A DNA stretch of 64,000 nucleotides from Pseudomonas putida (GTDB taxonomy: Bacteria; Pseudomonadota; Gammaproteobacteria; Pseudomonadales; Pseudomonadaceae): positions 4,048,001 through 4,112,000 of the forward strand of contig CP163498.1 in the NCBI GenBank assembly GCA_041071465.1, written 5' to 3'. Positions 46,674 to 55,888 of the stretch are shown here, one piece after another. Within the stretch, counting starts at the first letter, position 1. Every line of letters starts with the position of its first letter. Position numbers and translations under genes: made by a program. A model generated the notes under the pieces. It made no database searches, was not told the origin of the DNA, and worked only from the letters and a program-made list of their open reading frames with translations.

Positions 46674-47381
46674 TTACTGATTACCCTTGGCCTGTTGCTC
46701 CAGGTGCACCTGCAACGTCGGATCGATTTGCAGTGCGCTGGCCAGTTCGTCCAGGTAGGCCCGCTCTGCGGGCTGCTGGTCATCCACCAGCATCACGCTA
46801 GCCAGGTACATTTCGGCAGCCATGGCGGGGTCCTGGGCAGACTGTGCCACCTCGGCTGCATCGAGTGGTTTGCTAACCTCCTCATCCAGCCATTGCTGCA
46901 GTTGCGGGTCGCTGGTGTGGCGTTTGATTTCGGCGTAGATCAACTGTTCTTCTTGCTCGTCGATGCGACCGTCAGCCTTGGCTGCCGCGATCAATGCGCG
47001 CAGTACCGCATGGCTGTGGCCTTCGGCTTCGGCGCCCGACAGTTGATCGACCGTACGCATGGCCTGTTGCGGGGCGGCTGCCTGGCTGCGTTGCCAGCTT
47101 TGATAGGCCTGGAACGCCATCATGCCCAACGACGCCAGCGCGGCATAATTGGTGCCACCCGCAGAGCGGCCCTGGGTAGAGCCAAGCGCGCTGCCGCCAC
47201 CCAAAAGCCCGCCCAGTAAACCACCAAGACCGCCAGCGCCACCCGTTGCACTGCCGCCGCCAAGCAGCCCTCCCAGCAAGCCGCCCAGGCCGTCTTGCGA
47301 TGCCAGGCCGCCGTTCCCTTGTTGCGCTCGCGAGCCTTGTCCGGCGCGCAGCAGCTGTTCGAGTAGATCAGTCGTGTTCAT
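46674..47381 (-). CDS. DUF533 / TerB-like protein with glycine-rich repeats
   Basis: A 235-residue protein. Two near-identical glycine-rich repeats (GLGGLLGGLLGGGSA, twice) lie at about residues 30-75, followed by an amphipathic segment and a TerB-like helical domain (HAVLRALIAAAKADGRIDEQEEQLI, DPQLQQWLDEEVSKPLDAAEVA). MNTTDLLEQLLRAG from the ATG at 47379-47381 is the usual start. Its function is unknown; the family is often annotated as an inner-membrane YebE-like protein. Confidence 0.82.
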   Translation of the reverse strand: MNTTDLLEQLLRAGQGSRAQQGNGGLASQDGLGGLLGGLLGGGSATGGAGGLGGLLGGLLGGGSALGSTQGRSAGGTNYAALASLGMMAFQAYQSWQRSQAAAPQQAMRTVDQLSGAEAEGHSHAVLRALIAAAKADGRIDEQEEQLIYAEIKRHTSDPQLQQWLDEEVSKPLDAAEVAQSAQDPAMAAEMYLASVMLVDDQQPAERAYLDELASALQIDPTLQVHLEQQAKGNQ

Positions 47382-47530
47382 GGCACCGCCCTCGGTCGGT
47401 AGTCGTTGCCCAGACAAGCAACGATAGCCCCCTCGAGGCGAACTGCCATGACCGTTTGGCAGACTTGGCCCAGAAGGGCCAAGGTCGGGTCAGGCACCCA
47501 TATGGCAGGTGCTGCAGCCAGGGTACTGGC

Positions 47531-48664
47531 TCAGCCTCTCATCACTTCGTCCAATGCCTGCTCAAGGGTGCTGACCGTGCGCTCGATATTGTGCAGCTTT
47601 TCGAGCCCGAACAGACCGATGCGGAAGGTCTGGAAGTCGGCTGGCTCGTCACATTGCAACGGCACGCCGGCGGCTATCTGCAGGCCGTGATCGGCAAATT
47701 TCTTGCCGCTCTTGATATCGGCATCATCGGTGTAGCTCACCACGACGCCCGGTGCCTGAAAGCCCGATGCGGCCACGCTCTTGATGCCTTTGCCAGTCAA
47801 CAGGGCGCGCACCCGATCACCTAGCGCCTGTTGTTCCGCGCGGACCTTGTCGAAGCCGTAGGCTTGCATCTCGTTCACCACGTCGTTGAACCGTGCGAGC
47901 GAATCGCTGGGCATGGTCGCATGGTACGCATGCCCACCTTGCTCGTAGGCCTGCATGATCTGAAGCCACTTTTTCAGGTCGCAGGCAAAGCTGCTGCTCT
48001 GTGTGTGCTCGATGCGTTCGAGGGCCAACGCGCTGAACATCACCAAGGCGCAGCAAGGTGAGGCGCTCCAGCCTTTTTGCGGTGCGCTGATCAGCAGGTC
48101 GACCGCGCACTTGTGCATATCGACCCAAATCGTGCCGGAGGCGATGCAGTCCAGTACGAACAGGCCACCCACTGCATGCACGGCATCGCCGACGGCCCGC
48201 AGGTAATCGTCGGGCAGGATAATCCCTGATGAGGTTTCAACGTGGGGCGCGAAGACAATCTGAGGCTTGTGCGCCTCAATTGCCGCCAGCACTTGCTCCA
48301 GAGGCGGTGGCGCGTAGGCCGCCTGGCGCCCCGTGTCGACCGGTCGGGCTTTCAGCACCGTGGTGGCCGCCGGGATGTTGCCCGTATCGAGGATTTGGCT
48401 CCAGCGATAACTGAACCAGCCGTTGCGTATCACCAGGCATTGCTGGCCAGTGGCAAACTGGCGCGCAACTGCTTCCATGCCGAATGTACCGCTGCCCGGC
48501 ACTACCGCAACAGCCTGGGCGCCATAGACCTGTTTCAGGGTCTTGGAAATGTTCTTCATCACGCCTTGAAATGCCTGAGACATGTGATTGAGCGAGCGGT
48601 CGGTGTACACCACCGAGTACTCGACCAGCCCCTCAGGATCAATACTGGAGTAGAGCGTTGACAT
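47531..48664 (-). CDS. Class V PLP aminotransferase (alanine-glyoxylate / aminoethylphosphonate type)
   Basis: A 377-residue fold-type I PLP enzyme. PGSGTFGMEAVARQFA (phosphate-binding), FVLDCIASGTIWVDMH (cofactor Asp) and the Schiff-base lysine in SAPQKGWSASPCCALVMF place it with small-substrate class V aminotransferases (serine-glyoxylate, 2-aminoethylphosphonate). The amino donor cannot be told. The start is MSTLYSSIDPEG at 48664. A LysR gene on the same strand lies 152 bases upstream. Confidence 0.85.
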   Translation of the reverse strand: MSTLYSSIDPEGLVEYSVVYTDRSLNHMSQAFQGVMKNISKTLKQVYGAQAVAVVPGSGTFGMEAVARQFATGQQCLVIRNGWFSYRWSQILDTGNIPAATTVLKARPVDTGRQAAYAPPPLEQVLAAIEAHKPQIVFAPHVETSSGIILPDDYLRAVGDAVHAVGGLFVLDCIASGTIWVDMHKCAVDLLISAPQKGWSASPCCALVMFSALALERIEHTQSSSFACDLKKWLQIMQAYEQGGHAYHATMPSDSLARFNDVVNEMQAYGFDKVRAEQQALGDRVRALLTGKGIKSVAASGFQAPGVVVSYTDDADIKSGKKFADHGLQIAAGVPLQCDEPADFQTFRIGLFGLEKLHNIERTVSTLEQALDEVMRG

Positions 48665-48816
48665 GGGGTGACTCCTTGGCAGAGATGTCCGTGATATCGA
48701 CCCTGCCCTAAGCCCTGGCAAATGACAAGACGGGGCAGGGCGGTGTGCGGCTTCGGTCGACCTTATCAACAGCCTCACCGGTACCGGTGACCGCTAAACT
48801 TTGCTCTAACCGTAGA

Positions 48817-49743
48817 TTAACTATTGCCTGTCTGTTGCTTCAGCCAGTGTTGCACGACGCCAAGCGACTCAGGCTGCTGCAGCTTGCGTGGCCACACCAG
48901 ATAGAACGACTTGTCGAGCCTGAGCTGCTGAGCGAAGACTTGAATCAGCCTGCCGGCGACGATGTCATCACTGACGAACGCCAGGCTGGCCAACGCAATG
49001 CCCTGGCCACTGATGGCCGCATCAATGGCCAATGAGGTCTGATTGAACCGCAGGTTCTTGGCGGTCGGTTGCACGTGTTGCGGAAACACTGCAGCAAGGA
49101 ACTGAGGCCAGAAGTTATGGGCATCGTGGAGCATGATGAAATCTTGCAGTTGCTCGAAGCTGGCGGGGACTTGGCTGCCCTCGAATAACGCAGGGCTGGC
49201 CACTGCGACGATGCGATCCTCCATCAACAGTTCGCTGTTCAGGCCTGCGCCGATTTCGGGCTTGCCATAGCGGACGGCGATATCCACGCCATCGGTGTTG
49301 AAGTGGGACAGTCGATCTGTAGCCAGCACACGTAAATCGATGTCCGGGTGGCTTTGCGCAAAACTGCCCAGCCTGGGAATAAGCCATTTGGAGGCAAAGG
49401 TCGGGGTAACGCTGACCGTAAGGTGCGCTGATTGTGGCCGCAGCAGGCGTGTCGCCTCATCGATCATGGCCAGGGCACTGCGGATGCTGCCGCTGTAACC
49501 CAGCCCTGCATCGGTCAGTGCCAGGCCCCGGGGCAGGCGCTCGAACAGGCGAAGGTTCAGGCTTGCCTCCAGCCCGCGTATCTGTTGTGCAACTGCCGCC
49601 TGGGTCACGCCCAATTCTTCGGCGGCCAGGCGGAAGTTAAGGTGGCGGGCGACCACTTCAAACACGCGTAGCGCATTAAGCGAGGGCAATTCAGGGAAAC
49701 CGTTTGGCATGACGTTGGCAATGGCCGGGCTGGAAAAATTCAT
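48817..49743 (-). CDS. LysR-family transcriptional regulator (GcvA-like)
   Basis: A 308-residue LysR protein. The winged HTH (LNALRVFEVVARHLNFRLAAEELGVTQAAVAQQIRGLE) is followed by a periplasmic-binding-like effector domain (LTVSVTPTFASKWLIPRLGSFAQSHPDIDLRV, GVDIAVRYGKPE), typical of the GcvA/DsdC branch that controls amino-acid metabolism genes. It may control the adjoining aminotransferase gene. It is divergent from the spu regulator. Confidence 0.88.
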   Translation of the reverse strand: MNFSSPAIANVMPNGFPELPSLNALRVFEVVARHLNFRLAAEELGVTQAAVAQQIRGLEASLNLRLFERLPRGLALTDAGLGYSGSIRSALAMIDEATRLLRPQSAHLTVSVTPTFASKWLIPRLGSFAQSHPDIDLRVLATDRLSHFNTDGVDIAVRYGKPEIGAGLNSELLMEDRIVAVASPALFEGSQVPASFEQLQDFIMLHDAHNFWPQFLAAVFPQHVQPTAKNLRFNQTSLAIDAAISGQGIALASLAFVSDDIVAGRLIQVFAQQLRLDKSFYLVWPRKLQQPESLGVVQHWLKQQTGNS

Positions 49744-49860
49744 TGCCGAGGCTACTCCCTGAGCACCTTTAAAGAAACCCGCGCCAGCGCCTTCAATTCA
49801 AGCTCCTGAACCTCAAGCGCTCTTTTCGCGGCAGCGGTTTTTCATCGTGCAGCTTGACTC

Positions 49861-49910
49861 GTGAAATTTTTAGTGTAATTTTTCATGAAAAATAAACATA
49901 AAAATTTCAC
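49861..49910. promoter_or_regulatory. Nested AT-rich palindromes upstream of the spu regulator
   Basis: Outer arms GTGAAATTTTTA (49861-49872) and TAAAAATTTCAC (49899-49910) are perfect inverted repeats. Between them lies a perfect 16-base palindrome ATTTTTCATGAAAAAT (49878-49893). The group ends 14 bases before the regulator's start codon, so autoregulation by the XRE-cupin protein is a reasonable guess. Confidence 0.6.
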
Positions 49911-49924
49911 GGCAGTCCGAAACG

Positions 49925-50479
49925 ATGAAGATGCACGAAGAGGTTGAAGCCCTCGCGATCCTTATTCACGACCTGCGCAAATTCAAGAACCTGACCTTGG
50001 GTGAACTGGCCGAGCGCATCAACCGCTCTGTCGGTTTTCTCTCCCAGGTCGAACGCGGTGTTTCACGCCCGACCGTGGCGGACCTCACCGCTATCAGCGA
50101 AGCGCTCGGCGTATCCACCGCGTACTTCTACAACCTGAGCAAGCCCCGCAGCATCGGCTGGGTCACGCGCCCCCATGAGCGGCGCACGCTGTACCTGGAG
50201 TCGGGCATTACCGACGTGCTGGCCTCGCCGACCATCGCCGGCGCGTTCGCCATGCTCGACAGCCATCTCGAGCCCGGCGCCACCAGTGGCGAGGACTACC
50301 TGAGCGATCGTTCCGAGCAGGGCTGCTTCGTGCTCGAAGGCGAGCTCACGGTATGGCTGGACCAGGGTGACGCCGTGACCCTGCAAGCCAACGACTGCTT
50401 CCAGCTGCAACCCCACGCGCAATTCCGTTACGCCAACCTGACGGAAAAGACCACCCGTGTGCTCTGGGTCTTCAATTGA
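49925..50479 (+). CDS. XRE-cupin regulator of polyamine catabolism, copy 1 (PuuR-like)
   Basis: A 184-residue regulator: HTH_XRE at residues ~10-65 (FKNLTLGELAERINRSVGFLSQVERG ... LGVSTAYFYNLS) and a C-terminal cupin (EQGCFVLEGELTVWLDQGDAVTLQANDCFQLQPHAQFRYAN). The layout is that of PuuR, the putrescine-responsive repressor. The gene is followed after 27 bases by the glutamylpolyamine synthetase gene. A very similar protein is encoded at the other end of the cluster. Confidence 0.9.
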   Translation: MKMHEEVEALAILIHDLRKFKNLTLGELAERINRSVGFLSQVERGVSRPTVADLTAISEALGVSTAYFYNLSKPRSIGWVTRPHERRTLYLESGITDVLASPTIAGAFAMLDSHLEPGATSGEDYLSDRSEQGCFVLEGELTVWLDQGDAVTLQANDCFQLQPHAQFRYANLTEKTTRVLWVFN

Positions 50480-50506
50480 ATTCGTTCACCTCACAAGGAT
50501 AAGAAG

Positions 50507-51853
50507 ATGAGTGTCATCTTTCCGGATCTGCTGGCTGAAGTGCGCTCGTTCCGAGCAGAACACCCGGCAATACGCTATGTCGACTTGATTGCACTGGATA
50601 TCCCCGGGCATTTCTATGGCAAGCGCTACCCCATCGACATGCTGGAGAAAGTCGCAGCCGGTGCGCCTTTGAAACTGCCGCAGAACTGCGTGCTGCTGGG
50701 CACCCAGGGTGGGCTCTACCCGATTGGTGACTACTGCTTCGCCGACGGCGACCCGGATGCCGCGCGGCGCCTGGTACCGGGCACCCTCAAGCCGGTGCGC
50801 TGGGAAAAGGAAGTGATCGCCCAGATGCTCATCACCTCCGACGGCACTGCCAAGCCGATCGAGTTCGAACCCCGAGAAGTGCTGGCTCGCGTGCTTCAGC
50901 GCCTGGCCAAGCGTGGTATCCGCCCGGTGGTGGCGTTCGAACTGGAGTTCTACCTGTTCGACCGCAAGCTCGATAACGGCCTGCCGCAGTACCCGCGCGA
51001 CACGGCAACCGGGGACGAAGACGACCAACCGAACATGCACATCGAGCGGCTGTCGCGCTTCTCGTCGGTGCTGCACGAGATGGTCGATGGCGCCAACGAG
51101 CAGGGCGTGCCGGCGAACGTGATCACCGCTGAGCTAGGCCCCGGCCAGTTCGAAATCAACTTCTCCCACAGCGACGATGCCCTGAGCGCGGCGGACTGGT
51201 CGGCGCTGTTCTGCCGCAGTACCCGGGGTATCGCGATGAAGCACGGCTACCGTGCCAGCTTCATGAGCAAGCCGTACCTGGACGCGCCAGGCAGCGGCAT
51301 GCATGTGCATGTCAGCCTGTACGACGACGCCGGCAACAACATCCTGGCCGGTGCCGAGCAGCGCAAGCTGCGTCATGCGGTGGCAGGGTGCCTGGAGCTG
51401 CTGCCGCACTGCATGCCGATCTTTGCCCCCAACCACAATGCCTACCGCCGTTATGGCGCGATGGTCAACGCGGCGAGCAAGGCCAGCTGGGGCTTCGAGG
51501 ACCGTGATGCGTGCATTCGCATCCCGGAATCCGACCCGCGCAACCTGCGCATCGAGCACCGCCTCGCGGGCGCCGATGCCAACCCGTATCTGGTGCTGGC
51601 GGCCATCCTGACCGGGATGGAGCATGGCCTGGACCGTGGCGTGGAACCCATTGCGCCGTTGAACGACAACCGCCAGAGCGGCATCGACTTCCCCAAGGAT
51701 GCCCTCAGCGCTCTGGCCGCCATGCGTCACCACCCGGTGGTCAACGAAGGCCTGGGCAGTGAGTTCGTGATGGTTTATTGCGAAAACAAATACCAGGAGC
51801 AACTGGACTTCATGCGCCACATCGATGCCCGCGAATACCGCTGGTTCCTTTGA
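50507..51853 (+). CDS. spuI: Gamma-glutamylpolyamine synthetase (glutamine-synthetase family)
   Basis: A 448-residue GS-fold enzyme. AFELEFYLFDRKLDNG (metal Glu), GSGMHVHVSLYD, FAPNHNAYRRYGAMVNAASKASWGFEDRDACIRIPES and RIEHRLAGADANPYLVLAA are the GS active-site strands; it lacks the Tyr-adenylylation loop of GlnA. It couples glutamate to putrescine or another polyamine with ATP. It sits before spuA and spuC, the position of spuI in P. aeruginosa; spuB is the alternative name. GATAAGAAG precedes the ATG at 50507. Confidence 0.9.
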   Translation: MSVIFPDLLAEVRSFRAEHPAIRYVDLIALDIPGHFYGKRYPIDMLEKVAAGAPLKLPQNCVLLGTQGGLYPIGDYCFADGDPDAARRLVPGTLKPVRWEKEVIAQMLITSDGTAKPIEFEPREVLARVLQRLAKRGIRPVVAFELEFYLFDRKLDNGLPQYPRDTATGDEDDQPNMHIERLSRFSSVLHEMVDGANEQGVPANVITAELGPGQFEINFSHSDDALSAADWSALFCRSTRGIAMKHGYRASFMSKPYLDAPGSGMHVHVSLYDDAGNNILAGAEQRKLRHAVAGCLELLPHCMPIFAPNHNAYRRYGAMVNAASKASWGFEDRDACIRIPESDPRNLRIEHRLAGADANPYLVLAAILTGMEHGLDRGVEPIAPLNDNRQSGIDFPKDALSALAAMRHHPVVNEGLGSEFVMVYCENKYQEQLDFMRHIDAREYRWFL

Positions 51854-51925
51854 CTGCTGCGGTCCGAACAGACGCTTTTTCAACGTTTGAATACCACGCG
51901 CAATACCGATTTGCCGGAGGAAGAT

Positions 51926-52699
51926 ATGCCACGTGTGCCCGTTATTGGCATTACCGCATGCACCAGCATGATTGAGCAGCATGCCACCCAGACCATCGCC
52001 GAGAAGTACGCACGCGCGGCCGCCAAAGCGGCGTGTGGGCTGCCCATCGTGATCCCCAGCCTCGGTGACCTGATGGACAGCGCCGATATTCTCGACGTGG
52101 TGGATGGGCTGATCTTCACCGGTTCGCCGTCCAACATCGAGCCGTTTCACTACAACGGCCCGGCCAGTGCGGTAGGCACCCATCATGACCCTTTGCGTGA
52201 TGCCACCACGTTGCCGCTGATGCGTGCGGCCATCGCCGCCGGTGTGCCTGTACTTGGCATTTGCCGTGGCTTTCAGGAAATGAACGTGGCGTTGGGTGGC
52301 ACCCTGTACCAGAAGGTCCACGAGGCTGGGGTGTTCATGGATCACCGCGAAGGCAAGGGCGAGCCCATCGAAAAGCAGTATGGCCCGCGTCACACCATGC
52401 ATGTGGAACCCGGTGGCCTGCTCGACCGCATGGGCTTGCCGGCGATCTTCGACGTCAATTCCATCCACGGCCAGGGCATTGATGTACTGGCCCCGGGGCT
52501 ACGGGTGGAAGCATTGGCACCAGATGGCCTGGTGGAGGCGATTTCGGTCGAGAACAGCAAGGGGTTTGCCCTGGCCGTGCAATGGCACCCGGAGTTCCAG
52601 GTCATGGACAACCCGCAGTACCTGGCCATCTTCCAGTCATTCGGCAAGGCCTGCCGGCAGCGCTCGGTGCTGCGCCAGAGGCTGTTGCTGTCCGCCTGA
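51926..52699 (+). CDS. spuA: Gamma-glutamyl-gamma-aminobutyrate hydrolase (class I glutamine amidotransferase-like)
   Basis: A 257-residue PuuD-type hydrolase. The nucleophile elbow [21 protein letters not shown] contains the Cys, and WHPEF supplies the His-Glu of the triad. It frees GABA from gamma-glutamyl-GABA, the last step of the glutamylated putrescine route. The ATG at 51926 follows GGAGGAAGA; upstream in-frame codons are unsupported. Confidence 0.92.
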   Translation: MPRVPVIGITACTSMIEQHATQTIAEKYARAAAKAACGLPIVIPSLGDLMDSADILDVVDGLIFTGSPSNIEPFHYNGPASAVGTHHDPLRDATTLPLMRAAIAAGVPVLGICRGFQEMNVALGGTLYQKVHEAGVFMDHREGKGEPIEKQYGPRHTMHVEPGGLLDRMGLPAIFDVNSIHGQGIDVLAPGLRVEALAPDGLVEAISVENSKGFALAVQWHPEFQVMDNPQYLAIFQSFGKACRQRSVLRQRLLLSA

Positions 52700-52767
52700 A
52701 CAGCCACCTTGCCCACCTACGAAAATACCCGCGCAGCACCGCTGCGCAACTTGATGGAGTGAAGTCA

Positions 52768-54126
52768 ATGAGTGAACAGAATTCGCAGACCCAGGCCTGG
52801 CAAGCGCTGAGCCGCGACCACCACCTGGCCCCGTTCAGCGATGTCAAACAACTGGCCGAGAAAGGCCCGCGCATTATCACCTCGGCCAAGGGCGTGTACC
52901 TCTGGGACAGTGAAGGTAACAAGATTCTCGATGGCATGGCGGGCCTGTGGTGCGTGGCGGTCGGCTATGGTCGCGACGAGCTGGCCGAGGTCGCCAGCCA
53001 GCAGATGAAGCAGCTGCCTTACTACAACCTGTTCTTCCAGACTGCCCACCCGCCTGCGCTGGAGCTGGCCAAGGCAATCGCCGATGTGGCGCCGCAAGGC
53101 ATGAACCACGTGTTCTTCACAGGCTCCGGCTCCGAAGGCAACGACACCGTACTGCGCATGGTTCGCCATTACTGGGCGTTGAAGGGCAAGAAAAACAAGA
53201 ACGTCATCATCGGCCGCATCAACGGTTACCACGGCTCTACCGTGGCGGGCGCGGCCCTGGGCGGCATGAGCGGTATGCACCAGCAGGGCGGGGTGATCCC
53301 GGATATCGTGCACATCCCGCAGCCCTACTGGTTCGGTGAAGGCGGCGACATGACCGAGGCCGACTTCGGCGTGTGGGCGGCCGAGCAGTTGGAGAAGAAG
53401 ATCCTCGAAGTTGGCGTGGACAACGTTGCCGCCTTCATCGCCGAGCCGATCCAGGGCGCCGGCGGTGTGATCATCCCGCCGCAGACCTACTGGCCGAAGG
53501 TCAAGGAAATCCTGGCCAGGTACGACATCCTCTTCGTCGCCGACGAAGTCATTTGCGGTTTCGGCCGTACCGGTGAGTGGTTCGGTACTGACTACTACGA
53601 CCTCAAGCCCGACCTGATGACCATCGCCAAGGGCCTGACCTCCGGTTACATCCCCATGGGCGGAGTGATCGTGCGTGACGAAGTGGCCAAGGTCATCAGC
53701 GAAGGCGGCGACTTCAACCACGGCTTCACCTATTCCGGCCACCCGGTAGCGGCTGCGGTGGGCCTGGAGAACCTGCGCATTCTGCGCGACGAGCAGATCA
53801 TCCAGCAGGTGCACGATAAAACCGCACCTTATCTGCAGCAACGCCTGCGCGAACTGGCCGACCACCCGCTGGTAGGCGAAGTCCGCGGCTTGGGCATGCT
53901 CGGTGCGATCGAGCTGGTGAAGGACAAGGCCACCCGCGCCCGTTATGAAGGCAAAGGTGTCGGCATGATCTGCCGCCAGCACTGCTTCGACAACGGCCTG
54001 ATCATGCGCGCCGTGGGCGACACCATGATCATCGCGCCACCGCTGGTGATCAGTGTCGAAGAGATCGACGAGCTGGTGCAGAAGGCTCGCAAGTGCCTGG
54101 ACCTGACGTACGAAGCTGTTCGGTAA
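52768..54126 (+). CDS. spuC: Polyamine:pyruvate transaminase (class III)
   Basis: A 452-residue PLP enzyme, the SpuC length. [72 protein letters not shown] and the Schiff-base lysine in [16 protein letters not shown] are typical of putrescine/spermidine-pyruvate transaminases. It can deaminate putrescine, cadaverine or glutamyl-polyamines to aldehydes. ATGGAGTGAAGTCA precedes the ATG at 52768. The aldehyde dehydrogenase of the pathway is not in the window. Confidence 0.93.
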   Translation: MSEQNSQTQAWQALSRDHHLAPFSDVKQLAEKGPRIITSAKGVYLWDSEGNKILDGMAGLWCVAVGYGRDELAEVASQQMKQLPYYNLFFQTAHPPALELAKAIADVAPQGMNHVFFTGSGSEGNDTVLRMVRHYWALKGKKNKNVIIGRINGYHGSTVAGAALGGMSGMHQQGGVIPDIVHIPQPYWFGEGGDMTEADFGVWAAEQLEKKILEVGVDNVAAFIAEPIQGAGGVIIPPQTYWPKVKEILARYDILFVADEVICGFGRTGEWFGTDYYDLKPDLMTIAKGLTSGYIPMGGVIVRDEVAKVISEGGDFNHGFTYSGHPVAAAVGLENLRILRDEQIIQQVHDKTAPYLQQRLRELADHPLVGEVRGLGMLGAIELVKDKATRARYEGKGVGMICRQHCFDNGLIMRAVGDTMIIAPPLVISVEEIDELVQKARKCLDLTYEAVR

Positions 54127-54148
54127 GAAAGGGGCTGCTTCGCATCCC

Positions 54149-54224
54149 ATCGCCGGCAAGCCAGCTCCCACAGGGTTGAGACATGCATTGCAACTGTGGG
54201 CGCTGGCTTGGCTGACAGCCAGCG
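54149..54224. repeat. Paired, inverted REP elements (BIME-like)
   Basis: ATCGCCGGCAAGCCAGCTCC (CACAG follows) at 54149-54173 and CTGTGGGCGCTGGCTTGG (CTGACAGCCAGCG follows) at 54194-54224 are REP-type hairpins in opposite orientation. Between them is GGTTGAGACATGCATTGCAA. They lie downstream of spuC. Confidence 0.85.
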
Positions 54225-54306
54225 AACCCTGAAGCATTTTGCTTTGTGAGATGAATCATGTACTTTTCAGGGCATTCATCACCCATCCGAAAGTCGCGAT
54301 TCAACT

Positions 54307-54861
54307 ATGAAAGTGCACGAAGAAATCGAAGGCCTGGCAGTACTGATTCGCGACCTGCGCAAATTCAAAGGCCTGACATTGGGCGAGCTGGCCCAGCGCA
54401 TCGGCCGTTCGGTAGGCTTTCTGTCCCAGGTCGAACGCGGCGTATCGCGCCCGACCGTGGCCGACCTCACTGCCATCAGCGAAGAGCTCGGTGTCTCGAC
54501 CGCCTACTTCTACAAGCTGGACAAACCCCGCGAGCTCGACTGGGTCACCCGCCCTCACGAGCGCCGCACGCTGCATCTGGCCGGCGGCATCACCGATGTG
54601 CTGGCATCCCCCACGATAACGGGGGCGTTCTCCATGCTCGATAGCCATTTGCAGCCGGGGGCCAGCAGTGGCGAAGAGTACCTGGACGACAGCTCGGAGC
54701 AAGGCTGCTTCGTGCTCGAAGGCGAACTGACCGTCTGGCTGGACGGCGGTGAGCCGGTCACGCTGCGCGCCAGTGACAGTTTTCAGTTGCAACCCCATGC
54801 CAGTTTTCGTTACGCCAACCTCACCGACAAGCCCACGCGCGTGCTTTGGGTGTTCAGCTGA
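54307..54861 (+). CDS. XRE-cupin regulator of polyamine catabolism, copy 2
   Basis: A 184-residue protein, roughly four in five residues identical to the product of 49925-50479, collinear without gaps (for example ERGVSRPTVADLTAISE and ITDVLASPTI are shared). HTH_XRE plus cupin, as in PuuR. The changes cluster at positions 14-33 and around 130-150, so DNA or ligand specificity may differ slightly. Both copies bracket the spu genes, which suggests a duplication. No clear palindrome like that upstream of copy 1 is seen here. Confidence 0.9.
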   Translation: MKVHEEIEGLAVLIRDLRKFKGLTLGELAQRIGRSVGFLSQVERGVSRPTVADLTAISEELGVSTAYFYKLDKPRELDWVTRPHERRTLHLAGGITDVLASPTITGAFSMLDSHLQPGASSGEEYLDDSSEQGCFVLEGELTVWLDGGEPVTLRASDSFQLQPHASFRYANLTDKPTRVLWVFS

Positions 54862-54972
54862 GGGGCTTGTGCGTCGCATCCGGCTGGCCGGGAAAGTTGG
54901 CCTGCAAGCAATATGCTGGCTGCATGGGGTATCCTTATGCCACGCAAACAACTTCGAAGCAGTGAATGAACG

Positions 54973-55494
54973 ATGGGTTTTGAACAACTAGCTGAGCTAC
55001 GTGACCGCCTGCGGGCGGAAAAAGGGCAGACCAAGGCCGATAGCCCGAAACCGCCCAAGCGCAAGTCGCCCGCGCAGGCGAAGCCGCGTGAGCAGGACCC
55101 GGCGGTGGCAGCGATTTGGCCTCTGCAGAAGCATTTTCCCTTGGCTTTCCCGGTCAATCCTGCCCCCAAGGTGCCGCTCAAGGAGGGCATTTTCAAGGAT
55201 GCCGAGCAACACTTGGAGCTGCTTGGGTTAACCCGTGAGCAGCTGAAACTGGGCATTTCTACGTGGTGCCGGGGTGCTCGATACTGGGCAAGCATGGTGG
55301 AAGATGCACCGCGTCTGGACCTGAACGGGCAGGCAGCTGGCGTTGTGACCGCCGCCCAGGCACTGCATGCGAAGCAGCAAGCCTCGCGGCAACGTAGCCA
55401 GGACCGCCGCAACCGGGCGAAGTCCAAAGCGCAGTCGCAGTCGCAGTCGCAGACCTCTGCCGCCGACACCGCAGCAGTGCAGACTACCGACTGA
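54973..55494 (+). CDS. ProQ/FinO-family RNA-binding protein
   Basis: A 173-residue protein. The ProQ/FINO domain spans about residues 40-135 (WPLQKHFPLAFPVNPAPKVPLKEGIFKDAEQHL ... LKLGISTWCRGARYWASM), preceded by a Lys/Pro-rich linker and followed by a basic tail (RQRSQDRRNRAKSKAQ) that ends in a run of SQSQSQ. ProQ proteins bind structured small RNAs and 3' ends. A GC hairpin follows the gene. Confidence 0.88.
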   Translation: MGFEQLAELRDRLRAEKGQTKADSPKPPKRKSPAQAKPREQDPAVAAIWPLQKHFPLAFPVNPAPKVPLKEGIFKDAEQHLELLGLTREQLKLGISTWCRGARYWASMVEDAPRLDLNGQAAGVVTAAQALHAKQQASRQRSQDRRNRAKSKAQSQSQSQTSAADTAAVQTTD

Positions 55495-55529
55495 ATTAAG
55501 TCGCGCGTTGCCCTGTCGCCACGCTGGAG

Positions 55530-55551
55530 GGCAGCCCCTTGCGGGGCTGCC
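55530..55551 (+). terminator. Hairpin after the ProQ-like gene
   Basis: Perfect 9-bp stem GGCAGCCCC / GGGGCTGCC with loop TTGC, 36 bases after the stop codon. No T-run follows. Confidence 0.6.
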
Positions 55552-55660
55552 GCCTGCGTTAGGTGTGTGGCAACTTACCTTCAGATCAAAAATCCTGGAT
55601 TTACCCTGTTCCGGCCCGCCACGCACACTGCGTGTTCGGTCCAATCACTCAGGGTTTCTC

Positions 55661-55885
55661 ATGGTTTTCGAGGGTGAACGCAATAGGGTCGTGTCAAAGC
55701 CCCTGTTCAGCCTTTCTTATTTTGTTGGTGTATTCGGGTTCCCGTTCCTTGCCGGCAAAATCATCATCGACAAAGGTTTGTCGATGATGCTGTTGATCCT
55801 GCTGGGGGTATCCGTGCTCAATTGGTCGATTACGCTCGGACGGCTGGTGTGGCGCAAGGGCAACTTGCACAACGCCATGGCGTAG
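55661..55885 (+). CDS. Small predicted membrane protein
   Basis: A 74-residue protein with two hydrophobic segments (LFSLSYFVGVFGFPFLAG and GLSMMLLILLGVSVLNWSITL) and a basic C-terminus. AGGG lies about 8 bases upstream of the ATG. No family is recognised. It is convergent with the nucleotidyltransferase gene, with 3 bases between. Confidence 0.6.
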   Translation: MVFEGERNRVVSKPLFSLSYFVGVFGFPFLAGKIIIDKGLSMMLLILLGVSVLNWSITLGRLVWRKGNLHNAMA

Positions 55886-55888
55886 ACC

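Noticed and set aside
52765..54237. 490-codon open frame opposite spuC
   Set aside because: Antisense shadow of a full-length transaminase.
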